From assembly GCF_004346865.1 (NCBI RefSeq), contig NZ_SMGR01000002.1, positions 248,001 through 312,000 of the forward strand: a DNA stretch of 64,000 nt. The letters run 5' to 3'. Positions 44,749 through 53,371 of the stretch are shown here, one piece after another. The position numbers and the translations under genes are program-made. Positions within the stretch are counted from its first letter, which is position 1; every line of letters starts with the position of its first letter. Source of the DNA: Shimia isoporae. GTDB taxonomy: Bacteria; Pseudomonadota; Alphaproteobacteria; Rhodobacterales; Rhodobacteraceae. The notes beneath the pieces were generated by a model. It was not told the origin of the DNA and searched no databases. It saw only the letters and a list, made by a program, of their open reading frames with translations.

Positions 44749-45693
44749 ATGCAAATCAAAGCCGTATTGGTCGCTCTCCTCGCGTTTGCAATCTTCTCCA
44801 CGCACGACGTCGTAGTGAAATTTCTTGGCGCAACGTTTTCGCCGTTCCAAATCGTATTTTTCTCCGGTTTGTTCAGTTTTCCGCTGATTACGCTGATGCT
44901 CGTCCGCGACCCGACACAAGGCAACTTGCGCCCGGTGCACCCATGGTGGGTGGCCTTACGTTCGGTTTGCGTCGTGACCTCTCCGACCGCAGCATTTTAC
45001 GCATTTACGGTGCTGCCGCTTGCACAAGTCTACGCCCTTTTGTTTGCAGCCCCCCTACTGATCACTGTGCTTGCCATACCAATCCTGGGAGAAAAAGTGG
45101 GCGTGATGCGCATGATTGCCGTTCTGCTCGGTCTGGGCGGTGTGATCGTGGTCGTGCGCCCTGGAGCCACTGAACTCCAGATGGGCCACTTCGCGGCGCT
45201 ACTGGCGGCATTCGCTGTCGCGCTGCAATCTGTGATCTTGCGCAAGATCGGGCGCGAAGAGCGTCGCGCCGTGTTGATGCTCTACCCCGCCTTGATCAAC
45301 GTCGGCGTCATGGGAGTGGCAATGATCTTTGTTTATGAACCGGTGCAACTCGTGGATCTTGGCGGAATGGCCACTGTGGCGTTGTTCAGTTTCACCGCGT
45401 CGTTGATGCTGGTCTATTCCTACACCAACGCTGAGGCCGCGCTCGTTGCGCCGATGCAGTATTCCCAGATCATCTGGGCCGCAATATTTGGAATTCTGAT
45501 CTTCAGCGAAGTGCCTGATTCCATGACGCTTATTGGCGCCGGAATTATTGTTGCTAGCGGACTGTTCATCATTGCCCGCGAGGCCCGCGGCGGCACCTCG
45601 GAACAAACCCCCGTTCTGCGCACCAGATCGCGCGGAATCTCGCCAGGCAGCTTCCGCGTCAGCCAAGTTATGCGACGCCCAGAGCAGGAGTAA
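44749..45693 (+). CDS. EamA/RhaT-type DMT-family permease
   Basis: 314 residues with about ten hydrophobic helices in two EamA repeats (first: HDVVVKFLGATFSPFQIVFFSGLF; second starting near LLAAFAVALQSVILRKIG). DMT-family exporter or importer of an unknown metabolite. The ATG at 44749 has GGGGCGG 3-6 nt upstream; the ATG at 44737 has none. The final 30 residues are a basic cytoplasmic tail. Confidence 0.88.
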   Translation: MQIKAVLVALLAFAIFSTHDVVVKFLGATFSPFQIVFFSGLFSFPLITLMLVRDPTQGNLRPVHPWWVALRSVCVVTSPTAAFYAFTVLPLAQVYALLFAAPLLITVLAIPILGEKVGVMRMIAVLLGLGGVIVVVRPGATELQMGHFAALLAAFAVALQSVILRKIGREERRAVLMLYPALINVGVMGVAMIFVYEPVQLVDLGGMATVALFSFTASLMLVYSYTNAEAALVAPMQYSQIIWAAIFGILIFSEVPDSMTLIGAGIIVASGLFIIAREARGGTSEQTPVLRTRSRGISPGSFRVSQVMRRPEQE

Positions 45694-45751
45694 TTTTGCA
45701 GCAATTGTGCTTGCCAAAACCTCCTGAACGGACTAAATCGCCCGTCACGGT

Positions 45752-45828
45752 CGGAGTGTAGCTCAGCCTGGTAGAGCACTGTCTTCGGGAGGCAGGGGTC
45801 GGAGGTTCGAATCCTCTCACTCCGACCA
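45752..45828 (+). tRNA. tRNA-Pro (CGG)
   Basis: 77 nt including encoded CCA. The acceptor stem CGGAGTG / CACTCCG, D arm, anticodon loop TTCGGGA with anticodon CGG at 45786-45788, and TTCGAATC T loop all fold. It is read as proline. Confidence 0.97.
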
Positions 45829-45832
45829 ATAA

Positions 45833-45865
45833 AACAAGGCGCCCATGGGCGCCTTTGTTGTTTTT
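45833..45865 (+). terminator. Terminator of tRNA-Pro
   Basis: A GC-rich stem (GGCGCCC / GGGCGCC around CATG) extended by AACAA / TTGTT and followed by a T tract. Confidence 0.85.
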
Positions 45866-45934
45866 ACTCATACCGAACAGCAGGATGGACGCTCCGGCGG
45901 CACTGTGTTCCTATGCGCGCCAAGGGGGATCGAC

Positions 45935-47665
45935 ATGCGGGTTTCAACCTACAGTCTGCTTTTTGTTGCTGCGATTGTTGCCGTGATTGGCCTGTCACAG
46001 GGTACATATCGTTACTTTCTGTCAGAGGAACTCTCCAAAGCCGAAGGCCGCCTGTCTCTCTATCAAAGCTCGGTCAAGGCTGAGTTGGAGCGCTACTCTC
46101 ATCTCACGCACATACTTGCGCGAGACCCTTTTGTGATCGACACGGCAGAGGGTGCAGGCACAGGCAAATTGAATGATCGACTTGAAGATTTCGCAGCGCA
46201 AAGCGGGCTCGACGCGATCTACCTGATGGATGAGAACGGCTTTACTATTTCGGCATCCAACTTTCGCGACGCCGGCGGCTTCATAGGGCAGAATTATGCG
46301 TTCCGTCCATATTTCAAAAGGGCAATTTCGGGCGAACAGGGGCGGTTTTATGCGATCGGTGCGACCACCGGATTACCCGGTTACTTTATCGCGAATGCTG
46401 TGGAAAACAGCGGAGAAACGCCCGTAGGCGTCGTCGCGATCAAAATTGACTTTTCTGACCTAGAAGAAAGCTGGCGCAACTCCGGAGAGCAGGTCCTTTT
46501 GGCCAACGAGGACGGCGTCATCCTATTGTCGTCGGATCCCTCCTGGCAATATCGCACGCTCGCACCGTTGTCCGAAACACAGCGCGCAGAGATCGCTGCG
46601 GCCAAGCAATTTCCCGGACAGGCACTCGAAGCGCTCGACTGGGTGGACATGTCCGGCAACTGGGCGCGCATTTCAGATGGTAAACGCCTCCATCTTTCCG
46701 CAAGTGATCCGACCCACAATTGGACCCTGCACTATTTTTCCGGCGACGACCGCGCCAGTGCACGCAGTTGGTTGGTAACGGCCTTGTTCGCATTGGTTGG
46801 GGGAGCCGTTTTCACTGTGTTGCAGATCGGCCGGACGAGGCGCGTCGGAGCAGCCTTGACCCGCTCCGAGATGGAGGAAGCGAAGCTGCGTGAAGCAAAC
46901 GAACGACTGGCTGTGGAAATTGAAGAGCGCAACGCAGCGGAGCGGCGACTAAAGCGCACCCAGACAGAACTGGACCGGGCCAGCCGTTTGGCTGCATTGG
47001 GACAGCTTTCAGCTTCTGTGACCCACGAACTCGGACAGCCGATTGCCGCCATGCGCAATCATCTCGCAGCGGCGGAAATCGGTGCAAACGGACAATCGAA
47101 ACTCACCCGAAACCTCGGTGGCCTCGTTGATAGAATGGAGGGAATAACGCGCCAACTGCGTTTCTTTGCCCGCTCGGAAAGCGAACCGTTTACAGACGTC
47201 GATTTGTCATCATCCGTGAAAGCGGCATTGGAACTCGTGACGACAAACCTCGAAAGTGGTGCTGTTGAAGTTCGGCTAGATCTGCCCGAAACACCGGTCT
47301 GGGTTCGCGGTATTGCCTTGCGGGTGGAACAGGTGATGACCAACGTCCTGCGCAATGCAATCGATGCAATGGAAGAAACCGGACAGCCAGAGATCAGGAT
47401 CTCGGTTCAAACTGATGGCGTTACGGCTTGGGTGGAGATCGCAGACAATGGGCACGGATTTGGAGATGTGACGCTTCCCGAGATGCAGGAGCCATTCGTG
47501 ACGACACGCGAAAGTGGTCGCGGCATGGGACTTGGCTTGTCCATTTCCGCCAGCATCGTCAAAGACCATGACGGCACCATGAGTGCCAAAGCGCGAGATG
47601 GCGGCGGCACAGTCTTTAGAATCTCTTTTCCTGCGGTACAGACGGATGAAAAATATCATGACTGA
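45935..47665 (+). CDS. DctB-type sensor histidine kinase
   Basis: 576 residues from the ATG at 45935 (GGGG 7 nt upstream; the frame to 45845 would begin in the tRNA terminator). One membrane helix at about 5-22, a periplasmic double-Cache-like domain to about residue 285, a second helix, then a coiled linker. The H-box is THELGQPIAAMRNH (about H364), the N-box VLRNAIDAM, and the ATP-lid glycines EIADNGHGF and GRGMGLGLSIS. Layout and context (followed by DctD-like regulator and dctPQM) point to C4-dicarboxylate or related carboxylate sensing. Confidence 0.9.
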   Translation: MRVSTYSLLFVAAIVAVIGLSQGTYRYFLSEELSKAEGRLSLYQSSVKAELERYSHLTHILARDPFVIDTAEGAGTGKLNDRLEDFAAQSGLDAIYLMDENGFTISASNFRDAGGFIGQNYAFRPYFKRAISGEQGRFYAIGATTGLPGYFIANAVENSGETPVGVVAIKIDFSDLEESWRNSGEQVLLANEDGVILLSSDPSWQYRTLAPLSETQRAEIAAAKQFPGQALEALDWVDMSGNWARISDGKRLHLSASDPTHNWTLHYFSGDDRASARSWLVTALFALVGGAVFTVLQIGRTRRVGAALTRSEMEEAKLREANERLAVEIEERNAAERRLKRTQTELDRASRLAALGQLSASVTHELGQPIAAMRNHLAAAEIGANGQSKLTRNLGGLVDRMEGITRQLRFFARSESEPFTDVDLSSSVKAALELVTTNLESGAVEVRLDLPETPVWVRGIALRVEQVMTNVLRNAIDAMEETGQPEIRISVQTDGVTAWVEIADNGHGFGDVTLPEMQEPFVTTRESGRGMGLGLSISASIVKDHDGTMSAKARDGGGTVFRISFPAVQTDEKYHD

Positions 47666-48998
47666 AAAACAGCCGTACACCGTTCTGATCGTCGATGATG
47701 ACAAGTCCATGCGAGAGAGTTTGCTTGATCTTCTGGAGTCCGCCGGTTGGCGCGCAACAGCGATTTCCCGGGCGCAACAAGTGTCAGATCACTTGGTCAA
47801 CACCACCCCCGATGTCATTTTGTCGGACGTGCGGATGCCCGGTATGTCTGGTCTGGAATTGCTGGCGAGCCTCGATAAGTCCATTGCGCCGCCAATCGTC
47901 CTGATCTCTGCGCATGGTGATATTCCGATGGCGGTACAGGCCATTCAGGACGGGGCCTATGGCTTTATCGAAAAGCCCTATGAACCACGTCGGTTACTGA
48001 CAGTTTTGACACACGCGGCAGACCAGAACCGGATGCGCCAAAGCAACACCCGCTTGCGCGACCGATTGTTCAAGCTTTCCGGACTTGATCGCGTACTTCT
48101 CGGACAGACTGACGCGATTGTCGCGCTGCGCGAGGAAATAATGGACCTGGCCGACACACCGGTTGCCGTGCTGCTTCAAGGTGACACTGGAACCGGCAAG
48201 GAACTGGTCGCCCACGCCCTGCATGACCTTGGTACAGACCCCGATGCGCCATTTCTGGCGCTCAACTGCGCTGCCCTGAGTGCCGACACGTTTGAAACTG
48301 AAATGTTCGGCATTGAGGGACAATCAGGCGGGCGCCTTCTAGCAGCTTCCGGTGGCACGCTCTTTCTTGATGAAATCTGCTCTTGTCCTTTGGCGGTGCA
48401 GGCGAAGTTACTTCGTGTGATCGAAGATCAACAGGTGTTGCCCGTGGGCGCAGTATCACCCGTGCCGGTCAAACTTAGGGTAATCTCTGCCACAAACGAA
48501 GACGTCGCCGAGGCCGCAAACAGTGGTCGCCTTAGAAAGGATCTGTTGTTCCGCCTAAATACCATCGTTCTAACACTTCCTCCGCTAAAACTGCGCCGCG
48601 ACGACATCACTCTGCTCGCTGCGCATTTCCTCGCAGATTACGCGCAGGTTTACGAAATCGAAGCGCCACCGATGGAGCCAGACGACATTGCCGCAATGCT
48701 GTCTCATGACTGGCCCGGTAACGTGCGGGAACTGCGCAACGTGTGTGAGCGGCGCATACTCACGGCACGGCGCGGTGTGGGATCGATGCAGACCGCAATC
48801 CAAAGTGACACGCACCTGGACGACGTGCCGGACACGCTGCGCGAGGCTGTGGCTGCTTTTGAACGTGAACTGATTGGCAAGGCAATCAAAGCCCACAAAG
48901 GGCGAATGGACGCCACAGCCGAAGCTTTGGGGATCGGACGCCGCACATTGAACGAAAAGATCGTCAAGCTGGGACTGGACAAGGACGCTTTTTTGTAA
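47658..48998 (+). CDS. DctD/NtrC-like response regulator lacking GAFTGA
   Basis: 446 residues. Receiver domain with phospho-acceptor Asp in VILSDVRMPGMSG (about D57) and Lys in IEKPYEP; AAA+ domain with Walker A QGDTGTGKELVAH and Walker B GGTLFLDEICSCP; and a Fis-type helix-turn-helix at the C-terminus (AEALGIGRRTLNEKIVKLGL). Between FG and GGTLFLDEI there are only 13 residues (IEGQSGGRLLAAS) where NtrC has about 21, so the sigma-54-contacting GAFTGA loop is absent. The ATG at 47658 overlaps the kinase stop by 8 nt; an alternative ATG is at 47646. Confidence 0.9.
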   Translation: MTEKQPYTVLIVDDDKSMRESLLDLLESAGWRATAISRAQQVSDHLVNTTPDVILSDVRMPGMSGLELLASLDKSIAPPIVLISAHGDIPMAVQAIQDGAYGFIEKPYEPRRLLTVLTHAADQNRMRQSNTRLRDRLFKLSGLDRVLLGQTDAIVALREEIMDLADTPVAVLLQGDTGTGKELVAHALHDLGTDPDAPFLALNCAALSADTFETEMFGIEGQSGGRLLAASGGTLFLDEICSCPLAVQAKLLRVIEDQQVLPVGAVSPVPVKLRVISATNEDVAEAANSGRLRKDLLFRLNTIVLTLPPLKLRRDDITLLAAHFLADYAQVYEIEAPPMEPDDIAAMLSHDWPGNVRELRNVCERRILTARRGVGSMQTAIQSDTHLDDVPDTLREAVAAFERELIGKAIKAHKGRMDATAEALGIGRRTLNEKIVKLGLDKDAFL

Positions 48999-49006
48999 GC
49001 CCGAAT

Positions 49007-49032
49007 TTGCCCTGCGGAAATCCGCAGGGCAA
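49007..49032 (+). terminator. Perfect 12-bp hairpin after the regulator gene
   Basis: TTGCCCTGCGGA (49007-49018) pairs fully with 49021-49032, loop AA. No T tract follows, so it may stop transcription weakly or protect the 3' end. It separates the two-component genes from dctP. Confidence 0.55.
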
Positions 49033-49125
49033 TACAATCCGCGCGCGCGTTTTCCTTCATAGGCAAGCGCTGCGGACCCCGAAATACTCCCCCCAATCTG
49101 AATTGCGTCTTTGGGAGGAGCCACT

Positions 49126-50136
49126 ATGCGCAAACATCTAAACCGGGCAGCCGTCGCTGCCCTTTCCATGACATTTGCTACCGAAGCACTGGCAACAGAG
49201 TGGAACGTATCGCTCTGGGGTAAACGACGCGCATTTACTGAGCACGTCGAAAAACTTGCTGAACTGGTGAGCGAAAAAACCGGTGGCGAGTTCACCCTGA
49301 ACATCAGCTACGGCGGCCTGTCCAAGAACAAGGAAAACCTGGATGGCATCTCGATTGGTGCCTTTGAAATGGCTCAGTTTTGCGCTGGTTATCACCGCGA
49401 CAAAAACCCGTCGATCACCGTGCTCGAGCTTCCGTTCCTTGGCGTAGCCTCTCTCGAGCAAGAAGTTGAGCTCTCCATGGCCGTTTATCAACACCCTGCC
49501 GTGGTCGAGGATCTTGCACGTTGGGACGCAACTTTACTGATGCCGTCTCCTCTGCCTCAGTACAACCTCGTCGGCGTGGGTGAAGCGCCTGCAACTTTGG
49601 CCGATTTCGAGGGACTGACAGTGCGCGCCACTGGCGGCATTGGCAAAGCCATGGAAACTGTAGGCGCCGTTCCAACTTCTATGTCGGCCTCTGAAGTGCG
49701 CCAGGCAATGGACAGCGGCATTGTCAAAGCGGTGAGCTTTGCCCCTCACGCGCACATGTCTTTTGGTACGATCGAAAACGGCACTTGGTGGACCACAAAT
49801 CTCAATCCTGGCACCGTAAATTGCCCGGTTGTTGTGAATACCACCGCACTTGAAGACCTCTCTGATACGCACCGCGACGCGCTGCTCAGCTCGGTTGACG
49901 AGGCGCTTGACCACTACGTAAGCCACTACCAGAACAAGACCATGGAAGCGTGGGGGCCTGAACTCGACAAGCGTGGCATTGCGCGTGTGACATTTACCGA
50001 TGCTGAAATCACCGCCTTCAAAGAGGCGGCGGCAGCACCCGCAGCGGCCTCCTGGATTGAACACAACACCAAGCGCGGCTTGCCTGCACAAGAACTCTAT
50101 GACCTTGTGACCGGTATGATCGCCAACGGCAGCTAA
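49126..50136 (+). CDS. dctP: TRAP transporter substrate-binding protein DctP
   Basis: 336 residues with a signal peptide (cleavage about ALA-TE). Periplasmic receptor for a carboxylate. The usual carboxylate-binding arginine is in DFEGLTVRATGG, and a second conserved stretch is PGTVNCPVVVNTTALEDL. GGGAGGAG lies 5 nt before the ATG. No sigma-54 -24/-12 element was seen upstream. Followed by a strong attenuator hairpin. Confidence 0.92.
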   Translation: MRKHLNRAAVAALSMTFATEALATEWNVSLWGKRRAFTEHVEKLAELVSEKTGGEFTLNISYGGLSKNKENLDGISIGAFEMAQFCAGYHRDKNPSITVLELPFLGVASLEQEVELSMAVYQHPAVVEDLARWDATLLMPSPLPQYNLVGVGEAPATLADFEGLTVRATGGIGKAMETVGAVPTSMSASEVRQAMDSGIVKAVSFAPHAHMSFGTIENGTWWTTNLNPGTVNCPVVVNTTALEDLSDTHRDALLSSVDEALDHYVSHYQNKTMEAWGPELDKRGIARVTFTDAEITAFKEAAAAPAAASWIEHNTKRGLPAQELYDLVTGMIANGS

Positions 50137-50144
50137 AACCTTGA

Positions 50145-50188
50145 GCCCGGATGCCACAAAATGTGGCGTCCGGGCCTTCTCCTTTTTC
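50145..50188 (+). terminator. Attenuator hairpin between dctP and dctQ
   Basis: A 14-bp stem (50145-50158 with 50162-50175, one G-T pair, loop AAA) followed by CTTCTCCTTTTT. It should lower dctQM expression relative to the receptor. Confidence 0.85.
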
Positions 50189-50207
50189 CTGACAGCGGAG
50201 TACTACG

Positions 50208-50840
50208 ATGGCAGGGTCATCCCTGGTGCTGTCTGACGGCAGTCGCCTCAGCATGCTTGATCAACGCCTGTTCCGGCTTGAGAGCTTTCTTGCCCTTCTC
50301 AGCGGGCTGGCAGTCTTTTCCCTGATGGTCATGGCTGTAGTTTCAGTCGGCGGCCGGAACATCGCCAACCAGCCTTTACCCGGCTATGTCGACTGGATCG
50401 AAGTGGCCATGCCGCTGATTGCCTTTATGGGTATTTCCTTCACCCAACGAGAAGGCGGGCACATCCGAATGGACATGGTCATTGGAGCCCTTAGAGGACG
50501 CACTCTCTATGCCGTCGAGTTCCTTACGACGGCCGTCATTCTTGCGGTTATGCTGCTGCTCGTTTGGGGGAGCTGGGCGCATTTTGAACGCAGCTTCGAC
50601 TTCGCCGCGCCCCTCTGGAGCCGCGATAGCTCGATCGACATCGGCATTCCCCTTTGGCCCGCCAAACTGCTGGCGCCGGTTGCCTTCAGCGTTCTGTGCG
50701 TGCGCCTGCTCTTGCAGCTCTGGGCCTATGCCCGAGCTTTTCGTAATCCACTCAAATCCCCTGTGGCTGTGCCTTTGATCGCCGACGCTGCGACGCAGGC
50801 TGCCATGGAAGCCGAGCATGTCTCGGGTCACGACTCCTAA
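50208..50840 (+). CDS. dctQ: TRAP transporter small permease DctQ
   Basis: 210 residues with four hydrophobic segments and the family's VDWIEVAMPLIAFMGISFTQREGGHIRMDMV stretch around helices 2-3. GGAG 7 nt before the ATG. It is 11 nt before dctM. Confidence 0.92.
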   Translation: MAGSSLVLSDGSRLSMLDQRLFRLESFLALLSGLAVFSLMVMAVVSVGGRNIANQPLPGYVDWIEVAMPLIAFMGISFTQREGGHIRMDMVIGALRGRTLYAVEFLTTAVILAVMLLLVWGSWAHFERSFDFAAPLWSRDSSIDIGIPLWPAKLLAPVAFSVLCVRLLLQLWAYARAFRNPLKSPVAVPLIADAATQAAMEAEHVSGHDS

Positions 50841-50851
50841 GGAATTCGCAG

Positions 50852-52252
50852 ATGGAACCCATTGATATTGGCCTGATCGTCTCGGGCGGAATGCTTGTAC
50901 TCGTGGTGCTGGGTATGCGCGTTGCCTTTGCCGCAGCCACCGCTGGAATGGTTGGTCTGATCTGGATCTTCTGGGCCAAGTTTGGCTATGAACCCGACCG
51001 TTTCGGCAAGGCTGTGACCGTTGCAGTAAAAACCGCTGGCCAAGTACCGCACTCCAAAGTCGCCAGTCAGGCGCTTTCACTGATCCCGACTTTCATCTTG
51101 ATAGGATACCTTGCCTACTATGCCGGTCTCACAAAGGCGCTTTTTGAAGCAGCGAAAAAATGGCTGGCTTGGGTGCCGGGCGGATTGGCTGTGTCGACGG
51201 TCTTTGCCACCGCAGGATTTGCGGCGGTATCCGGAGCCTCCGTGGCAACTTCCGCTGTTTTTGCCAGGATTGCCATCCCGGAGATGCAGGCGATCGGCTA
51301 CGACAAACGCTTCGCCGCTGGCGTGGTCGCGGCAGGTGGAACTCTGGCGTCACTGATCCCGCCTTCTGCAATCCTAGTGATCTACGCCATCATCGTTGAG
51401 CAGGATGTTGGCAAACTGCTTCTCGCAGGCTTCATCCCGGGCATGTTCTCCGCCTTGATTTATGGCCTGCTGATCATTGGCATGGCTCTCACGATCAAAG
51501 GCTTTGGCCCGGCTGTCAGCGGCTTCACATGGAAGGAACGCTTCCAATCGCTGCCGCCTGCCCTTCCGATTGTGATCGTGGTGATGACCATCATCTTCTT
51601 TGTCTATAACCCGTTTGGTGGAGATGCTTGGGGCACCCCCACGGAAGGCGGGGCAATAGGCGCTTTTGTGGTCTTTCTGATGGCGCTTTACCAAGGCATG
51701 CGCTGGTCCGAGCTCAAAGACGCCCTGCTGGAAACCGCAAAACTAAGCGTAATGATTTTTACGATCATATGGGGCGTGCTGGTTTACGTCCGCTTCCTTG
51801 GGTTTGCGCAGTTGCCAAATGCATTCTCCGACTGGATCACGTCACTGGATATGGCGCCCATGCTGATCCTGATCTGCATCCTTCTGGCTTATGCGGTTTT
51901 GGGCATGTTCATGGATGCCATCGGAATGCTTCTCTTGACCCTTCCCGTTGTATATCCGGCGGTTATGGCGCTGAACGGCGGGGAAGCGGTGAGCGCGGCC
52001 GAAAGCACGTTTGGGATGTCCGGGCCCATGTGCGCGATCTGGTTCGGTATTCTCGTGGTGAAGATGGCGGAGTTCTGCCTGATCACGCCGCCGATTGGCC
52101 TGAACTGTTTTGTGGTCGCCGGAGTACGCGACGATCTGACCGTTCAGGACGTGTTCAAGGGCGTGACACCGTTCTTCTTGGCGGACGCCGCCACGATCGC
52201 ACTTCTAGTCGCCTTCCCGATGATTGTGTTGTGGTTGCCCATGCAAGTTTGA
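50852..52252 (+). CDS. dctM: TRAP transporter large permease DctM
   Basis: 466 residues, about 12 hydrophobic segments in two inverted halves, with GASVATSAVFARIAIPEMQAIGYDKRFAAGVVAAGGTLASLIPPS as the diagnostic sodium/substrate-binding stretch and CLITPPIGLNCFVV in the second half. Ion-coupled import of the ligand captured by DctP. AAGGA precedes the ATG. Confidence 0.94.
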   Translation: MEPIDIGLIVSGGMLVLVVLGMRVAFAAATAGMVGLIWIFWAKFGYEPDRFGKAVTVAVKTAGQVPHSKVASQALSLIPTFILIGYLAYYAGLTKALFEAAKKWLAWVPGGLAVSTVFATAGFAAVSGASVATSAVFARIAIPEMQAIGYDKRFAAGVVAAGGTLASLIPPSAILVIYAIIVEQDVGKLLLAGFIPGMFSALIYGLLIIGMALTIKGFGPAVSGFTWKERFQSLPPALPIVIVVMTIIFFVYNPFGGDAWGTPTEGGAIGAFVVFLMALYQGMRWSELKDALLETAKLSVMIFTIIWGVLVYVRFLGFAQLPNAFSDWITSLDMAPMLILICILLAYAVLGMFMDAIGMLLLTLPVVYPAVMALNGGEAVSAAESTFGMSGPMCAIWFGILVVKMAEFCLITPPIGLNCFVVAGVRDDLTVQDVFKGVTPFFLADAATIALLVAFPMIVLWLPMQV

Positions 52253-52372
52253 ATCTTCGGTCAGATGCTTTTGTGGAAGCCTGAGAGCAAAACAAGCTTC
52301 CACAAACCATTTCATTGCCTGCAGCAGGCTGCCTTCCTAACATCGCCAAGGCATGTTGTTTGGGAGGACATG

Positions 52373-53221
52373 ATGAAACGCATTTACGACTTCAGCCGCA
52401 ATCCGGCCAAGCGGAATTACACGATCTCCGACCTGCAAGCCCTAAAAGGAACCGGCAAGAAACTGAGCATGGCCAACCCGGCTAACGCACCGGAACTGCG
52501 CGCCTGTATTGAGGCTGGGATCGATTTGTTTGTGGTCGGAGGCGACCAGATTGACGAGGTGCGCGAGATTGCACCCCATCATTTCACCGGTGTCGGATCG
52601 TCATGGGCGCAATTCGGTTCGACCGCGGAAATTCTCGATCATGCGTTTGAAATGATGCGCAAGGGAGGTGACCTCTACTACACTCTGCGCAGCTTCGAAA
52701 CGATGGAGACACTCGCTCGCGAAGGCATTCCCGTGCAGAGCCATATCGGCTTGATCCCGACCTTTAGCCACTATTGCGGTGGTTTGCGCGCATGGGGACG
52801 CAAAGCTGACGAGGCTATGCAAATTTTCGAAACACTCAAGCGTATGGAAGATGCGGGAGTCGTTGCGGTCGAAGCAGAGTGCATAGCGGAAGAAGTCCTG
52901 GAAGCCGTGAACCTGAAGACGTCGATTGTGACCTTTTCTCTGGGTTCGGGAAACGCGGGCGACGCGGTATTCTCATTTGTGGCCGACATCTGCGGGGAAG
53001 CCAGCGAGGAAGATAAACCGCCGAAACACGCACACTCTTTCGGAAATGTCGGTCGTCTGCACAAACAGGTTCACCAAGAGCGCGTTGCGGCTTTAAAGGA
53101 GTTCCACAAAGAGGTTGCTGCCACGAATTTCCCCTACCCCGAAACCAATGTGACCATGCATGACGGCGAAAAAGCCAAATTCCTAGAAGCTCTGGACAAG
53201 TGGGCACCCACGCATTCCTGA
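52373..53221 (+). CDS. PanB-like (ketopantoate hydroxymethyltransferase superfamily) enzyme
   Basis: 282 residues from the second of two tandem ATGs (GGGAGG 5 nt upstream). TIM-barrel protein resembling PanB: SMANPANAPELRACIEAGIDLFVVGGDQ with one metal-ligand-like Asp, IPVQSHIGLIPTFSH, and VEAECIAEE where PanB has its catalytic glutamate. The second PanB metal Asp (ADMPFGSY region) seems replaced by VGSSWAQFGS, and the length exceeds typical PanB by about 15. It follows dctM by 120 nt in the same direction, so it probably acts on the imported keto or hydroxy acid rather than in pantothenate synthesis. Confidence 0.75.
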   Translation: MKRIYDFSRNPAKRNYTISDLQALKGTGKKLSMANPANAPELRACIEAGIDLFVVGGDQIDEVREIAPHHFTGVGSSWAQFGSTAEILDHAFEMMRKGGDLYYTLRSFETMETLAREGIPVQSHIGLIPTFSHYCGGLRAWGRKADEAMQIFETLKRMEDAGVVAVEAECIAEEVLEAVNLKTSIVTFSLGSGNAGDAVFSFVADICGEASEEDKPPKHAHSFGNVGRLHKQVHQERVAALKEFHKEVAATNFPYPETNVTMHDGEKAKFLEALDKWAPTHS

Positions 53222-53371
53222 GGAGTGTTCCGTCACTTGTGCGCACTCCTCCGCCGAAACGGTACATTGTCTAAAATTTTCGAAGCTTCAGTCGACGGAA
53301 ACCATTGTAAGCTGCGTTCAAACCGGTGACTTGGCCATTGGCCTGATTTGACCCGTATCCGGAGCGTTCGA

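Noticed and set aside
45845-45934. N-terminal extension of the DctB-like kinase
   Set aside because: The ATG lies in the loop of the tRNA-Pro terminator; the ATG at 45935 has a ribosome site and directly precedes the membrane helix.
49032-49125. Sigma-54 promoter before dctP
   Set aside because: No GG-N10-GC pair with the right spacing could be found; TTGC near 49102 has no GG partner.
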